A stretch of DNA of 14,838 nucleotides from Paracoccaceae bacterium (GTDB lineage Bacteria > Pseudomonadota > Alphaproteobacteria > Rhodobacterales > Rhodobacteraceae), in contig SLPP01000292.1 in the NCBI GenBank assembly GCA_007131945.1, positions 1 through 14,838 on the forward strand, given 5' to 3'. A program made the translations under genes and the position numbers. Under the pieces are notes generated by a model, which had not been told where the DNA came from, searched no databases, and saw nothing but the letters and a program-made list of their open reading frames with translations. Below, piece by piece: positions 7,334 through 14,046 of this stretch (position 1 is its first letter; the number at the start of each line of letters is the position of its first letter).

Positions 7334-7990
7334 TCACCCGTTCCTTTGCCCTTGCGCAAGCAGGCGGTTCATTTGCGCCGCGATCTGGCTCTGGCTACGT
7401 TCGAAACCGGCGACATCCGGGGTCGAGATGTTGAAGACGACATTGACGGCACGACTGCCTCCACCCTCGGCACGCACACCCAGACGACCGTCGGCGCCGC
7501 GGGTGAGCGGCATGATCGCCTCGGGGCCCGCCTCACCCATCAGCCCGGCGCCACCGCGCATTGGAAAGGCGATGGGGCCCGAGACCACGCCTCCCTTCGC
7601 GAATGGCATGACGCGGCCCTGGGTGAAGGTACCGCCCTGCGCAAACGGCAATACGTTTGACATGACGCCGGCAAGTCCCGAGGCCAGCGCCCCGCCGACC
7701 GCATTCTGCACCGGCCGCATCGCGGTATTGTAGAGCGTGTTGGTGATTGACTGGCCCAGCTGACGCATCGCATCCGAAAGCCGCCCGCCATCGAATACCA
7801 CGCCATCGAACGCGCGGCGCATTCCCGAACCGAAACTCCGGGACATACCCTCGACCTCGCGCCCGGTCACGTTCAGCGTGCGGCCCATCTTTGCAAGTTC
7901 CGCATCAAACGCCGAGATCATGTCCGCGGTAGGCCCCAGGCGTGCCTCGAGCTGCGCGATCTGGGCGCTGAGATCGTCAAGTTGAGTCAT
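7334..7990 (-). CDS. g11: GTA short tail tape measure protein (RcGTA gp11-like)
   Basis: At 218 aa this is far shorter than usual siphovirus tape measures, which fits the short tail of GTA particles, since tape measure length sets tail length. The N-terminal 45 residues look helical or coiled-coil (LDDLSAQIAQLEARL). A conserved Gly-rich core follows: PFAKGGVVSGPIAFPM, GGAGLMGEAGPEAIMPLTRG and DGRLGV, a motif widespread in tape-measure C-termini. The start ATG 7990 lies inside the end of g10.1 (14-bp overlap). Inside the tail tube the protein would be expelled or extended before DNA passage. No lysozyme or peptidase domain is fused to it. Confidence 0.9.
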   Translation of the reverse strand: MTQLDDLSAQIAQLEARLGPTADMISAFDAELAKMGRTLNVTGREVEGMSRSFGSGMRRAFDGVVFDGGRLSDAMRQLGQSITNTLYNTAMRPVQNAVGGALASGLAGVMSNVLPFAQGGTFTQGRVMPFAKGGVVSGPIAFPMRGGAGLMGEAGPEAIMPLTRGADGRLGVRAEGGGSRAVNVVFNISTPDVAGFERSQSQIAAQMNRLLAQGQRNG

Positions 7991-8210
7991 CCGTTCCCCC
8001 GCATGTCGTCTGATTCACCTTGTCCGGAAACCGCGTCATCAGCGCGTCGAGAGAAGCGCGCGAAAATCCCGGATCGGCACCTTCGCGACCCATCATGATC
8101 ATCAGTTCTATGGGCGTCAGCGCCCAGAAATCCCGCGGTTCCAGGCCCAGCCCGTGTAGCCCGGCACGCATGAGACCTGGCCAGTCGATACGCTGGTTCG
8201 CCCCGGCCAT
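7977..8210 (-). CDS. g10.1: GTA tail assembly chaperone-like protein (g10.1, TIGR02216 type)
   Basis: A 77-aa protein beginning MAGANQRIDWPGLMRAGLHG. It has the conserved pattern DWPGLMRxGLxxLGLxPxxFWALTPIELMIMMG seen in the small phage protein family TIGR02216 (phage tail assembly chaperone). This gene lies between g10 and the tape measure, the usual site for tail assembly chaperones. The start ATG 8210 is chosen because it forms a TGATG stop-start junction with g10; an upstream ATG (8327) would lie wholly inside g10. It overlaps the tape measure gene by 14 bp. It is probably not a component of the finished particle, by analogy with other phage chaperones. Confidence 0.88.
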   Translation of the reverse strand: MAGANQRIDWPGLMRAGLHGLGLEPRDFWALTPIELMIMMGREGADPGFSRASLDALMTRFPDKVNQTTCGGTDDST

Positions 8211-8530
8211 CAGCCGGACTCGGGCAAGGCAAAGGCCCGCGCCAGAAGCTTCGCGGCGACGCGCGCCGCCTCGACCGGTCCGCCCGAAATCTCGGCGTCG
8301 GCGAGGATCTCGGCATCGCCCTTCCATCCGCCGCCGCGAAGCCCTGCGAAAATCAGCGCCAGAACGTCGCGCACCGAAAAGTGCCCCCGTTCGAACCGTT
8401 CGACGAGTTCGACGAGACTTCCGGCCCCAAGCGCTTCTTCGAGCTCCGCCAACGCGCCGAGCGTGAGCTTCAGCACATACCGCTCGCCGTTCAGAACCAA
8501 CGCAACCTCGCCCGTATAGGGATTGGGCAT
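8210..8530 (-). CDS. g10: GTA gp10-like protein, probable tail assembly factor
   Basis: The 106-aa product starts MPNPYTGEVALVLNGERYVL and continues with LKLTLGALAELEEALGAGSL, matching the GTA-gp10 family of tail-assembly proteins. The N-terminal part is a small beta region and the rest is helical. GGGWKGDAEI lies in the middle and a helix-rich AARVAAKLLARAFAL segment near the end. The start ATG 8530 has GAGGAG six bases upstream and lies 10 bp after g9. The ATG at 8659 would overlap g9. Its exact role is not established; position suggests a chaperone pair with g10.1. Confidence 0.88.
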   Translation of the reverse strand: MPNPYTGEVALVLNGERYVLKLTLGALAELEEALGAGSLVELVERFERGHFSVRDVLALIFAGLRGGGWKGDAEILADAEISGGPVEAARVAAKLLARAFALPESG

Positions 8531-8540
8531 CTCCGTCTCC

Positions 8541-8954
8541 TCAGAGCGCCGTGAAACCCAGCGCACCAGCCGAGGCGAGCGACAGCTCGTAGGTCGTCTC
8601 GCCATTGTGCGTGCCAGCGTACTCGATCGAAGTGATCTGAAATCGTCCCTCGATCGCACCGAAGTCGGGAATAATCACTTGCATTTGAGGAGTTTCGCCG
8701 GCGAAGAAGGCGGCGCGCGCCCGTTCATCGGTCGCCGTGTCGCGAAAGACGCCAGAGCCCGAGAGTGACGCAGCCTTGACGCCAGCGCCGGCCAGCAACT
8801 CGCGCCAGCCGCCATGGCTGTCGAGGTTCGTCGAGTCGACGGTTTCTGCGTTGAAGCTGATGCGCGTCGCCCGCAGGCCGGCAACGGTCTCGAAGTCACC
8901 GCTTCCGGTCATGTCCATCTTGATCAAGAGATCCTTGCCCTTCTGAACGGCCAT
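8541..8954 (-). CDS. g9: GTA major tail (tube) protein (RcGTA gp9-like)
   Basis: This 137-aa protein fits the TP901-1-type major tail protein family. The start reads MAVQKGKDLLIKMDM, followed by GLRATRISFNAETVDST and DSHGGWRELLAGAGVKAASL. GVFRDTATDERARAAFFAGE comes next, then a beta-rich QMQVIIPDFGAIEGRFQITS segment. Stacked hexamers would form the tail tube around the tape measure. The start ATG 8954 has GGAG eight bases upstream; the ATG at 9083 overlaps g8 and is rejected. The gene is separated from g8 by 41 bp that carries no ORF, only a short repeated CAGATA. Confidence 0.92.
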   Translation of the reverse strand: MAVQKGKDLLIKMDMTGSGDFETVAGLRATRISFNAETVDSTNLDSHGGWRELLAGAGVKAASLSGSGVFRDTATDERARAAFFAGETPQMQVIIPDFGAIEGRFQITSIEYAGTHNGETTYELSLASAGALGFTAL

Positions 8955-8995
8955 TCTGTGTCTCCAGTATCTGCTGTATCTGCGCCTGTAGCGCG

Positions 8996-9400
8996 TTACC
9001 CTTCGATACGCGCCCGGAAGCGCAACTCGATCCGACGACCCCTTCCACCTTCGATCCGGCGCGCCTGTGCTTGGTGGAACCAAATCCCGACCAAGCGACC
9101 CTCTTCGAGTGTCAATGGCGGATCCTGCAGAAGATCGCTTATCCGACCGGCGATCCGCTTGGCGGTTACGAAGCCTGCAGCATAGCTCACCACCGTGACC
9201 GTGAAGCGATGCTCGGCACCCGGGCCGCTGGCATCTGAACGGTCGATCACATCTTCCGGGCCCAGCACAACGAAGTTGCCACGGGGTGTGCCTGGCGGCG
9301 GAGCGTCATGTACTGGCGCCCCGAGCGACGCCAACTCCTGATCGGCCCGAAGGTGCTCGTAGATTGCCTCCTGCAGTCCGGCCGCGCTGAGGTAGCTCAT
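8996..9400 (-). CDS. g8: GTA tail terminator (RcGTA gp8-like, DUF3168)
   Basis: A 134-aa DUF3168 protein. It has the family's N-terminal helix (LQEAIYEHLRADQELASLG), the VHDAPPPGTPRGNFVVLG segment and the HRFTVTVVSYAAGF strand, followed by helix AKRIAGRISDLLQD. The DUF3168 fold corresponds to the lambda gpU/SPP1 gp17 tail-terminator class, which caps the tail tube and joins it to the head stopper. The C-terminal part is rich in Arg (RRIEGGRGRRIELRFRARIEG). Its ATG at 9400 overlaps the stop of g7 by 4 bp. Confidence 0.92.
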   Translation of the reverse strand: MSYLSAAGLQEAIYEHLRADQELASLGAPVHDAPPPGTPRGNFVVLGPEDVIDRSDASGPGAEHRFTVTVVSYAAGFVTAKRIAGRISDLLQDPPLTLEEGRLVGIWFHQAQARRIEGGRGRRIELRFRARIEG

Positions 9401-9735
9401 GCTGGGACCTCCTCGTGCGCGTGGCAGATCAGGAAGGCGCCCAACGGGTCGGCCTCGCTGACTGTGAGGATCCGGAATATTCGCGTTCCCTCGCGAAACC
9501 GCTGGTCGGGGCGCGGCCTTTGTGGGCTGCCCTGCGGGGCCGCCCGAAGGAAAATGCGAAAACGCATCTGGCTTTCCGGAACGATTTCGCCGCGCAGTTC
9601 GCGCCCGCTAACCGGCCGCAACTCGGTCCAGAGTGTGCCGAGCGTTACCCAGGCGAGTTCGTGCCCCCCTGCCCCGTCATCCGTGGCTTGGGCCTCTTCC
9701 AGCGCCATAGGCCGGTTGAGCGAATACACCGTCAT
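9397..9735 (-). CDS. g7: GTA head-tail stopper/adaptor (RcGTA gp7-like)
   Basis: The 112-aa product begins MTVYSLNRPMALEEAQATDD and then GGHELAWVTLGTLWTELRPV. This matches the phage head-tail joining protein family (TIGR01563, SPP1 gp16-like), including the W/ELRP and SGRE motifs. REGTRIFRILTVSEADPLG in the C-terminal half is the usual final strand pair with a 'V.E.DP..' turn, and CHAHEEVPA ends the protein. It closes the DNA exit channel below the adaptor ring. The ATG 9735 forms an ATGA overlap with g6; an earlier ATG at 9774 adds residues inside g6 and is not preferred. Confidence 0.91.
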   Translation of the reverse strand: MTVYSLNRPMALEEAQATDDGAGGHELAWVTLGTLWTELRPVSGRELRGEIVPESQMRFRIFLRAAPQGSPQRPRPDQRFREGTRIFRILTVSEADPLGAFLICHAHEEVPA

Positions 9736-10325
9736 CCGCGATGCCCTCCGGCCGTCAACCTTATCGGAGTCCACCGCGCGATGAGTTCTTCGACAGCCGC
9801 AGGCATCGAGGCACTTGCGCCCGTCCGGGCCTCGAAGTACTGCGCGGCAAGCAGTTGCACTGCCTGAGCCAAATCGTCGGGCACCGAATCCCAGCTGATC
9901 CCGAAACCGGCGGTGAAGTCGACCTCGACCTGCCCGCCCACCGGGATCGCCGGCAGCATTGCACCGGTCGCCACGATCTGCGGCCGGTGACGGTCGCCGA
10001 TAAGGCGATAGCGCCCGGGCAAGACCGTGATGTGCGCGCCGTTGCGATTGCGCAAGGAGATCGCCTCGACCGAGGTCACGGGGGCCACCGGCAGCGTCTG
10101 TGCGTCGACCGTGCGCCAGGCTCGTAGGACCAGGCGATAGCTCCGCTGAACGAGTGCCTTGCCCGTCCGCGCCTCGACGCGGGCGATCGCCGCCGAGAGA
10201 TACTGCGCCAGTTCCGGATCGAGCGCCGCCTCGTTCGCAAAGCCCGTTCCCAAGCGCAGATGCGTCCGGAAGACGGCCACCGGAAGACTCTCCACCGTCA
10301 CACTCGAGGTTTCGATCAGCTCCAT
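9732..10325 (-). CDS. g6: GTA head-tail adaptor (RcGTA gp6-like, gp6/phiE125 gp8 family)
   Basis: This 197-aa protein belongs to the phage connector family (TIGR02215-like). Typical stretches are LPVAVFRTHLRLGTGFANE, AALDPELAQYLSAAIARVEA and RTGKALVQRSYRLVLRAW. A core strand region follows (PVAPVTSVEAISLRN), then VEVDFTAGFGISWDSVPDDL, where 'FTAGFG..W..VP.DL' is a strongly conserved signature before the last helix. It forms the ring under the portal. ATG 10325 is supported by AGGAG seven bases upstream. The gene is set off from the capsid gene g5 by 169 bp with a strong hairpin, and it overlaps g7 by 4 bp. Confidence 0.92.
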   Translation of the reverse strand: MELIETSSVTVESLPVAVFRTHLRLGTGFANEAALDPELAQYLSAAIARVEARTGKALVQRSYRLVLRAWRTVDAQTLPVAPVTSVEAISLRNRNGAHITVLPGRYRLIGDRHRPQIVATGAMLPAIPVGGQVEVDFTAGFGISWDSVPDDLAQAVQLLAAQYFEARTGASASMPAAVEELIARWTPIRLTAGGHRG

Positions 10326-10454
10326 GCGTCTCTCCTGGATCCCCATTCGGAAAGTGGCGCAGACACGCACCCGCACCGCTCGGACGGAGGGGAGCAGCTG
10401 GACGATGCGAGTTGACGCCGCACTTGCACGTACGCCCCGCGCGCCTGCGCCGGG
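10326..10454. other. g5-g6 spacer beyond the capsid 3' hairpin
   Basis: Together with the hairpin at 10455-10492 this makes up the 169-bp g5-g6 gap, the largest within the GTA cluster. No plausible gene or T-run terminator is seen. It ends with the AGGAG ribosome binding site of g6. It could hold an internal promoter or processing site, but I see no clear -35/-10 pair. Confidence 0.45.
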
Positions 10455-10492
10455 ATCAGGCCGAACCGGCTCGCCAGCCGGTCCGGCCCGAT
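10455..10492 (-). promoter_or_regulatory. Strong 17-bp-stem hairpin just after the capsid stop codon
   Basis: On the minus strand the arms ATCGGGCCGGACCGGCT and AGCCGGTTCGGCCTGAT pair over 17 positions, two of them G-U wobbles, around a GGCG loop. It begins two bases after the TGA of g5. No T-run follows, so it is not a textbook intrinsic terminator. It may partly attenuate transcription or protect the 3' end of capsid mRNA, giving more capsid than connector product. The structure is seen directly; the role is inferred. Confidence 0.6.
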
Positions 10493-10494
10493 TC

Positions 10495-11703
10495 TCAGTT
10501 CTCGGCGAACTTCAGAAGCTTGATTGCCTTGAAGTCGGTGATGTCGCCGCCGACGCGCTTGGTCGCGTAGAACAACACGTTCGGTTTGGCGCTGAACGGG
10601 TCGCGCAGCACGCGCAGGTCCGGCCGCTCGGCAATGGTGTAACCGGCACGGAAGTCGCCGAAGGCGATAGCATGGGCGTCGGGGCCGATATCCGGCATGT
10701 CCTCGGCGACGAGCACCGGGTAGCCCATCAGCCGCGCAGGCTCGCCGGCCGCCAGCCCGTCCGACCACAGGAAGCGGCCGTCGGCGTCCTTCATCTTGCG
10801 CACGGCGCCGGCGGTCTTGGAATTCATCACGAAGACCGCGTTGGCGCGATAGCCGGCGTCCAGCGCATAGACCAGGTCGACGATCGCGTCGGCCGAGTTC
10901 GTCGCCGCGAAATCGCCTGTCGCGCCGGTCGCGACATAGCCCAGTTCGCCCCAGTCGGCGACGTTGTCCGACACGATCGCATGGTCGAGGAACCCGCGCG
11001 GCTTGTCGACGCCGTCGCCGTGGATGAATGCCGCGGCCTCGGCGCGCGCGAACTTCTGCGCGATCCGCTCGGCAAGCCAGCCCTCGACGTCGAAGGCGCT
11101 GTCTTCTAGCAGGCGCTGGCTCGCCTTCGGCATCGCCGAGAGTTCGTGCAGACGGATCGAGATGCGGTCCAGCACCGGCGTCGAGCTGTCCGAGACCGGG
11201 TCGGTCTCGCTCGCCCAGCCCGAGCCGATCTCGCTGTGATCGACGAGCACGTCGAAGCTCGAGGCCTCGACCTGGACGACATTGGCGATCGAACGCAGCG
11301 ACGACGCGGCATAGAGCACGCCGCGGATGCGGTCGCTTGTCTGCGGGTCGACGAGGTAGCCGCCCTCGGAATTGACGGCGGTGTTCATGCCCTTGCCTTC
11401 CAGCACGAGGCCGCGCAGGGCGTCGTCGTCGCCCGAGCGGAGATAGGCGTCAAACGCCTTGAGGTGCAGGTTCTCACCGGCGTCACCGGCCGACAGCGCC
11501 GGGCGATGGGTCTTGATCGAAAGTTTGCGGTCCAGCATTGTCAGACGCTCGTCGTGTTGTTTCAGATTGCTCTTGATCTCGGCGCGGAAGGACTTGATCT
11601 CGTTCACGAAACCGTCCAGTGCCGACTTCAGTTGACGCGCCTCGCCGCCAGGCTCGAGCGCCGTCCCCATCTCCTGGCCGTAGCCCGGAACCTGTGGTGT
11701 CAT
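10495..11703 (-). CDS. g5: GTA major capsid protein, HK97 fold (RcGTA gp5-like)
   Basis: This 402-aa HK97-type capsid protein carries an N-terminal delta/scaffold region (about 20-65, ARQLKSALDGFVNEIKSFRA, coiled-coil-like) that the g4 protease should remove. The mature shell domain begins near GMNTAVNSEGGYLVDPQ (about 105-121). Family landmarks are SSLRSIANVVQ, SGWASET, ELSAMPKASQRLLEDSAFDV, FIHGDGVDKPRGF, FVMNSKTAGAVRKMKD and GYPVLVAEDMP. It ends VGGDITDFKAIKLLKFAEN. The start ATG 11703 is preferred because AAGG lies nine bases upstream; an in-frame ATG at 11712 sits directly against that AAGG. The gene is flanked by gaps of 139 and 169 bp, unlike the rest of the cluster, which suggests separate control of this most abundant protein. 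Confidence 0.96.
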   Translation of the reverse strand: MTPQVPGYGQEMGTALEPGGEARQLKSALDGFVNEIKSFRAEIKSNLKQHDERLTMLDRKLSIKTHRPALSAGDAGENLHLKAFDAYLRSGDDDALRGLVLEGKGMNTAVNSEGGYLVDPQTSDRIRGVLYAASSLRSIANVVQVEASSFDVLVDHSEIGSGWASETDPVSDSSTPVLDRISIRLHELSAMPKASQRLLEDSAFDVEGWLAERIAQKFARAEAAAFIHGDGVDKPRGFLDHAIVSDNVADWGELGYVATGATGDFAATNSADAIVDLVYALDAGYRANAVFVMNSKTAGAVRKMKDADGRFLWSDGLAAGEPARLMGYPVLVAEDMPDIGPDAHAIAFGDFRAGYTIAERPDLRVLRDPFSAKPNVLFYATKRVGGDITDFKAIKLLKFAEN

Positions 11704-11842
11704 GGCTGCCATCCTTGTCTGATTGCACCATTCGTTGCGCCGGGTCCGCCCGGCCTCGGGGCGGGGACGAAACCCTGCCCGCCTGCGTCGCGCCGACCGC
11801 GGCCGTCGCGCCGTATCCGGATGCGAACGCGGTGCATCCCGA
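11704..11842 (-). promoter_or_regulatory. Capsid gene leader with direct repeat and hairpins
   Basis: The g4-g5 gap has no ORF. On the minus strand it holds the 10-mer CGGCGCGACG twice with an 18-bp period (11813-11804 and 11795-11786), separated by GCCGCGGT. It also holds an imperfect hairpin at 11780-11759 (GGGCAGGG, loop, CCCCGCCC; one mismatch), and a 6-bp stem GGATGC/GCATCC just after the g4 stop. A role in capsid expression is plausible, but no promoter is clear. Confidence 0.35.
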
Positions 11843-12388
11843 TCATTCCCTCAACGCCGCGCGCGCGGCCTCAAGGCCCTCGGCGAGGGTGCTCATCATG
11901 CGCGCCGAAGCGTTGTCGAACCCGGCTCGCTTGGCTGCGACGCGCGCCACCGAAAGCATCGGAAACGTCACCAGCGACACTTCCCACAGGTCGAGTTCCA
12001 GCAGCTTCCGCCCGCCGCCCGGCAACTTCTCGGCCTTGACCGTCCGGTAGCCAATGGACAGCCCGTCGACCGCGCCCGCCTCCATCAGCGCCACCGCCTC
12101 GCGGCCCCGCGCGACCTCGGTCAGCAACCGGCCCTTCACCCACAACCCGCGCGTATCCTCGCGCACCTCGTCCCAGACGCCGATCGGCTGGGTCGCGTCG
12201 TGCTGCCAGAGCATCCGCACGCGCCCGCCTGCCACCCCGAGCCTTTCCAGCGACGCGGCGTAGGCGCCGGGCATGACAATGTCGCCACCCTGGTCGCGCT
12301 CGCCGAAGATTGAGGCGTAACCGGCGACGATCGAGCCGTCCTGCACCTTGAGCCCCGCGTCGGGACGGCGAAACTTGGTCTCCCACAT
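11843..12388 (-). CDS. g4: GTA prohead protease, HK97 type (RcGTA gp4-like)
   Basis: This 181-aa serine protease belongs to the HK97 prohead protease family (peptidase U35/S78). It begins MWETKFRRPDAGLKVQDGS. Features are GYASIFGERDQGGDIVMPGA, the His63-containing MLWQHDATQPIGVW, VKGRLL, and Ser111 in AGAVDGLSIGYRT. DLWEVSLVTFPM holds Glu136, the expected third member of a His-Ser-Glu set by alignment with HK97 gp4. It would trim the N-terminal scaffold region of the g5 capsid protein and then itself. ATG 12388 is chosen over an upstream ATG at 12478 that overlaps g3.5. The gene starts 14 bp after g3.5. Confidence 0.94.
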   Translation of the reverse strand: MWETKFRRPDAGLKVQDGSIVAGYASIFGERDQGGDIVMPGAYAASLERLGVAGGRVRMLWQHDATQPIGVWDEVREDTRGLWVKGRLLTEVARGREAVALMEAGAVDGLSIGYRTVKAEKLPGGGRKLLELDLWEVSLVTFPMLSVARVAAKRAGFDNASARMMSTLAEGLEAARAALRE

Positions 12389-12402
12389 CGTCCGATGCCC
12401 TC

Positions 12403-12648
12403 TCAGAACCGCGTCGCAACCAGGGCAAGCGCCCCGTGCATCAACACCCCGGCCGCGACCCCGTAGACCGCCAGCCACAGCCGCTTCTCCAGCCGCTCGA
12501 TCGCCGCCTCGATCCGGCTCAGCCGGTATTCGAGGCCGGCCCGGCGCTCCTCCTCCACCCGCTCCTGCGCATCGATCCGCGCCTGCGCCAGATCGAAACT
12601 GTCATAGAGGAACCGCGAGCCGCCCACGGTGCGTCGCGCGACGTTCAT
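12403..12648 (-). CDS. g3.5: Small GTA membrane protein (RcGTA g3.5-like)
   Basis: An 81-aa protein between portal and protease genes, the position of RcGTA orfg3.5. Residues about 15-55 look like a charged helix or coiled coil (LAQARIDAQERVEEERRAGL, then RLSRIEAAIERLEKRL). The C-terminal 25 residues form one hydrophobic segment (WLAVYGVAAGVLMHGALAL) and end ATRF, so a single membrane anchor or membrane-active helix is predicted. Its function is not established. ATG 12648 overlaps the portal stop as ATGA; the longer frame from 12732 would run inside g3. This part of the window looks especially GC-rich by eye. Confidence 0.85.
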   Translation of the reverse strand: MNVARRTVGGSRFLYDSFDLAQARIDAQERVEEERRAGLEYRLSRIEAAIERLEKRLWLAVYGVAAGVLMHGALALVATRF

Positions 12649-13847
12649 GTGTCCTCCGCCAGCCGCGGCAGCCCCAGAAGCACGCGCTTCTCGGCATCGG
12701 TGAGGAAGCTTGCCTCGCTCACGCGGCGCCACTGCTGCTCGCGCTCGGTCGCCAACGCTGGAACCTGGTCGAGGTCCGGTTTCAGCTCGACCGCCTCGCC
12801 GGCATGCCCGGCGAGCCAGTATCCCAGCGCCGCGGTCACCTTCGCCGCCAGCGGCAGGACCGTCAGCCGGTAGAAGGCCCGGTTCGCCTCCTGGTAATTT
12901 GCATAGGTCGCATCGCCCGGAATACCCATCAGCATTGGCGGCACGCCGAAGGCGATCGCGATCTCGCGCGCCGCGGCTTCCTTCGTCTTGTGAAATTCCA
13001 TGTCCGAGGGCGAAAAACCCATCGGTTTCCAGTCGAGCCCGCCTTCCAGCAGCATCGGGCGACCGGCATTTCGCGCACCCATGTGGTGCATCTCCATCTC
13101 GGATTGGAGCCGTTCGAACTGCTCGTTCGACATCGTCCCCTGTCCTTCGGCGCCCTTGTAGATGATCGCGCCCGAGGGGCGGGCGGCATTGTCCAGAAGC
13201 GCCTTCGACCAGCGCGACGCGGCGTTGTGCACGTCGATGGCCGTCGCCGCGGCCTCCAGCGGCGACAGCCCGTAATGGTCGTCGGCCGGGTGGTAGGCGC
13301 GGATATGGCAGATCGGCATCTCGGTAGTTTCCGCGCCCATCACGAAGCGGTGCTTGCGGCCGCCGACCGCGTAGTCATAGGCCTGCGGCCAGCCATCCGG
13401 TCCGGGCACCACGCTCATCCGGTCGGCGCGCAGCACGTGCAACTCAGCCGGGAGCCCGCCTGCCGGCGCCACCGCCTCGACGTAGGCGTTTCCCGACAGC
13501 AGGAGCTGCGCGTAGATCGCCTCGAGGAATTCAGCCTTGCCCTGCACAGGATTCGGTCGCCGGATCAGTGACAGCAGCGGATGCTGCTCGTAGCGCCGCT
13601 CGGCATCCTGCAGGATCAGCGGCAATGCAGCCGCCGCTTCCGAGATCAGACGGACGACGCGGAATCCCATCGGATTTCCCTGAAAGCCGACGCGGCTCAG
13701 CGAGGCGGTGTCGCGCGCGGTCCAGCTGACCCTCGTCGCCGCCTGGATCGCAGCGACCTTGCCGATCGAGCCCGCCGTCAGCGGGCCGACCGCCGATGCC
13801 TTGGCTTCGGGCACCGTCGCGGCCGATCGGCGAAAGAAATCGAACAT
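12645..13847 (-). CDS. g3: GTA portal protein, HK97 type (RcGTA gp3-like)
   Basis: The 400-aa product matches the HK97-family portal proteins. Landmarks are GFQGNPMGFRVVRLISEAAA and PLILQDAERRYEQHPLLSLI, then RRPNPVQGKAEFLEAIYAQL, LLSGNAYVEAV, and the conserved HIRAYHPADDHYGLSPLEAA. GVPPMLMGIPGDATYANYQE and ANRAFYRLTVLPL follow, the usual portal core. It forms the dodecameric vertex through which DNA enters and leaves. ATG 13847 has GGAGAGG six bases upstream. The protein is full length. No terminase gene precedes it: the region upstream is a 199-bp gap and then smc. This is the first GTA gene in the window. Confidence 0.95.
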   Translation of the reverse strand: MFDFFRRSAATVPEAKASAVGPLTAGSIGKVAAIQAATRVSWTARDTASLSRVGFQGNPMGFRVVRLISEAAAALPLILQDAERRYEQHPLLSLIRRPNPVQGKAEFLEAIYAQLLLSGNAYVEAVAPAGGLPAELHVLRADRMSVVPGPDGWPQAYDYAVGGRKHRFVMGAETTEMPICHIRAYHPADDHYGLSPLEAAATAIDVHNAASRWSKALLDNAARPSGAIIYKGAEGQGTMSNEQFERLQSEMEMHHMGARNAGRPMLLEGGLDWKPMGFSPSDMEFHKTKEAAAREIAIAFGVPPMLMGIPGDATYANYQEANRAFYRLTVLPLAAKVTAALGYWLAGHAGEAVELKPDLDQVPALATEREQQWRRVSEASFLTDAEKRVLLGLPRLAEDT

Positions 13848-14017
13848 GCGAAACCTCTCCGTTTGCCAGTGCGGTGCCGGTGCGGCGGCAGGGGCCGCTT
13901 TCCAGACATGACGTCCCGCCGGACCCAGACGTCCCGAACCGACGCCCCATCGGTCACGCAGGGTTTTCTGCCAATTTTCTGAACAAGCGAAAACGCGAAC
14001 GTACGCTGCACGCGCAA
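13848..14017 (-). promoter_or_regulatory. Gap upstream of the portal gene; candidate GTA control region
   Basis: Between the smc hairpin and g3 there is no credible gene. An AT-rich patch includes GTTTTC (13994-13989) and GAAAAC (13968-13963) as a 6-bp inverted repeat with a 20-base spacer, in an otherwise very GC-rich setting. No good -35/-10 pair and no TTAA-N7-TTAA (CtrA-type) site was found. It is the most likely place for a promoter driving g3-g15, or the scar of a lost g1-g2 segment. Confidence 0.35.
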
Positions 14018-14042
14018 CGGCCCGGACAGCGACCCCGGGCCG
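14018..14042 (-). terminator. GC-rich hairpin after smc, probable terminator
   Basis: CGGCCCGG and CCGGGCCG form a perfect 8-bp stem with a 9-base loop, starting 4 bases after the smc stop codon on the minus strand. The following bases (TTGCGCG) are not a T-run, so termination may be weak or factor-dependent. It separates smc from the GTA cluster. Confidence 0.5.
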
Positions 14043-14046
14043 CGGC

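Noticed and set aside
8955..8995. Short CAGATA direct repeat between g8 and g9
   Set aside because: Six bases repeated once in a 41-bp gap is too short to distinguish from chance.
11146..12039. Plus-strand frame of 297 codons opposite g5/g4
   Set aside because: Antisense to the capsid and protease genes. No family features; its composition reflects the opposite strand.
13531..13950. Minus-strand frame overlapping the g3 start, considered as a terminase remnant
   Set aside because: Its product is Arg/Gly/Ser-rich, lacks any ATPase or nuclease motif, and runs into the portal gene in a different frame.
13848..14046. CtrA-type full site (TTAA-N7-TTAA) upstream of the GTA operon
   Set aside because: I searched the gap by eye and found no TTAA pair at this spacing.
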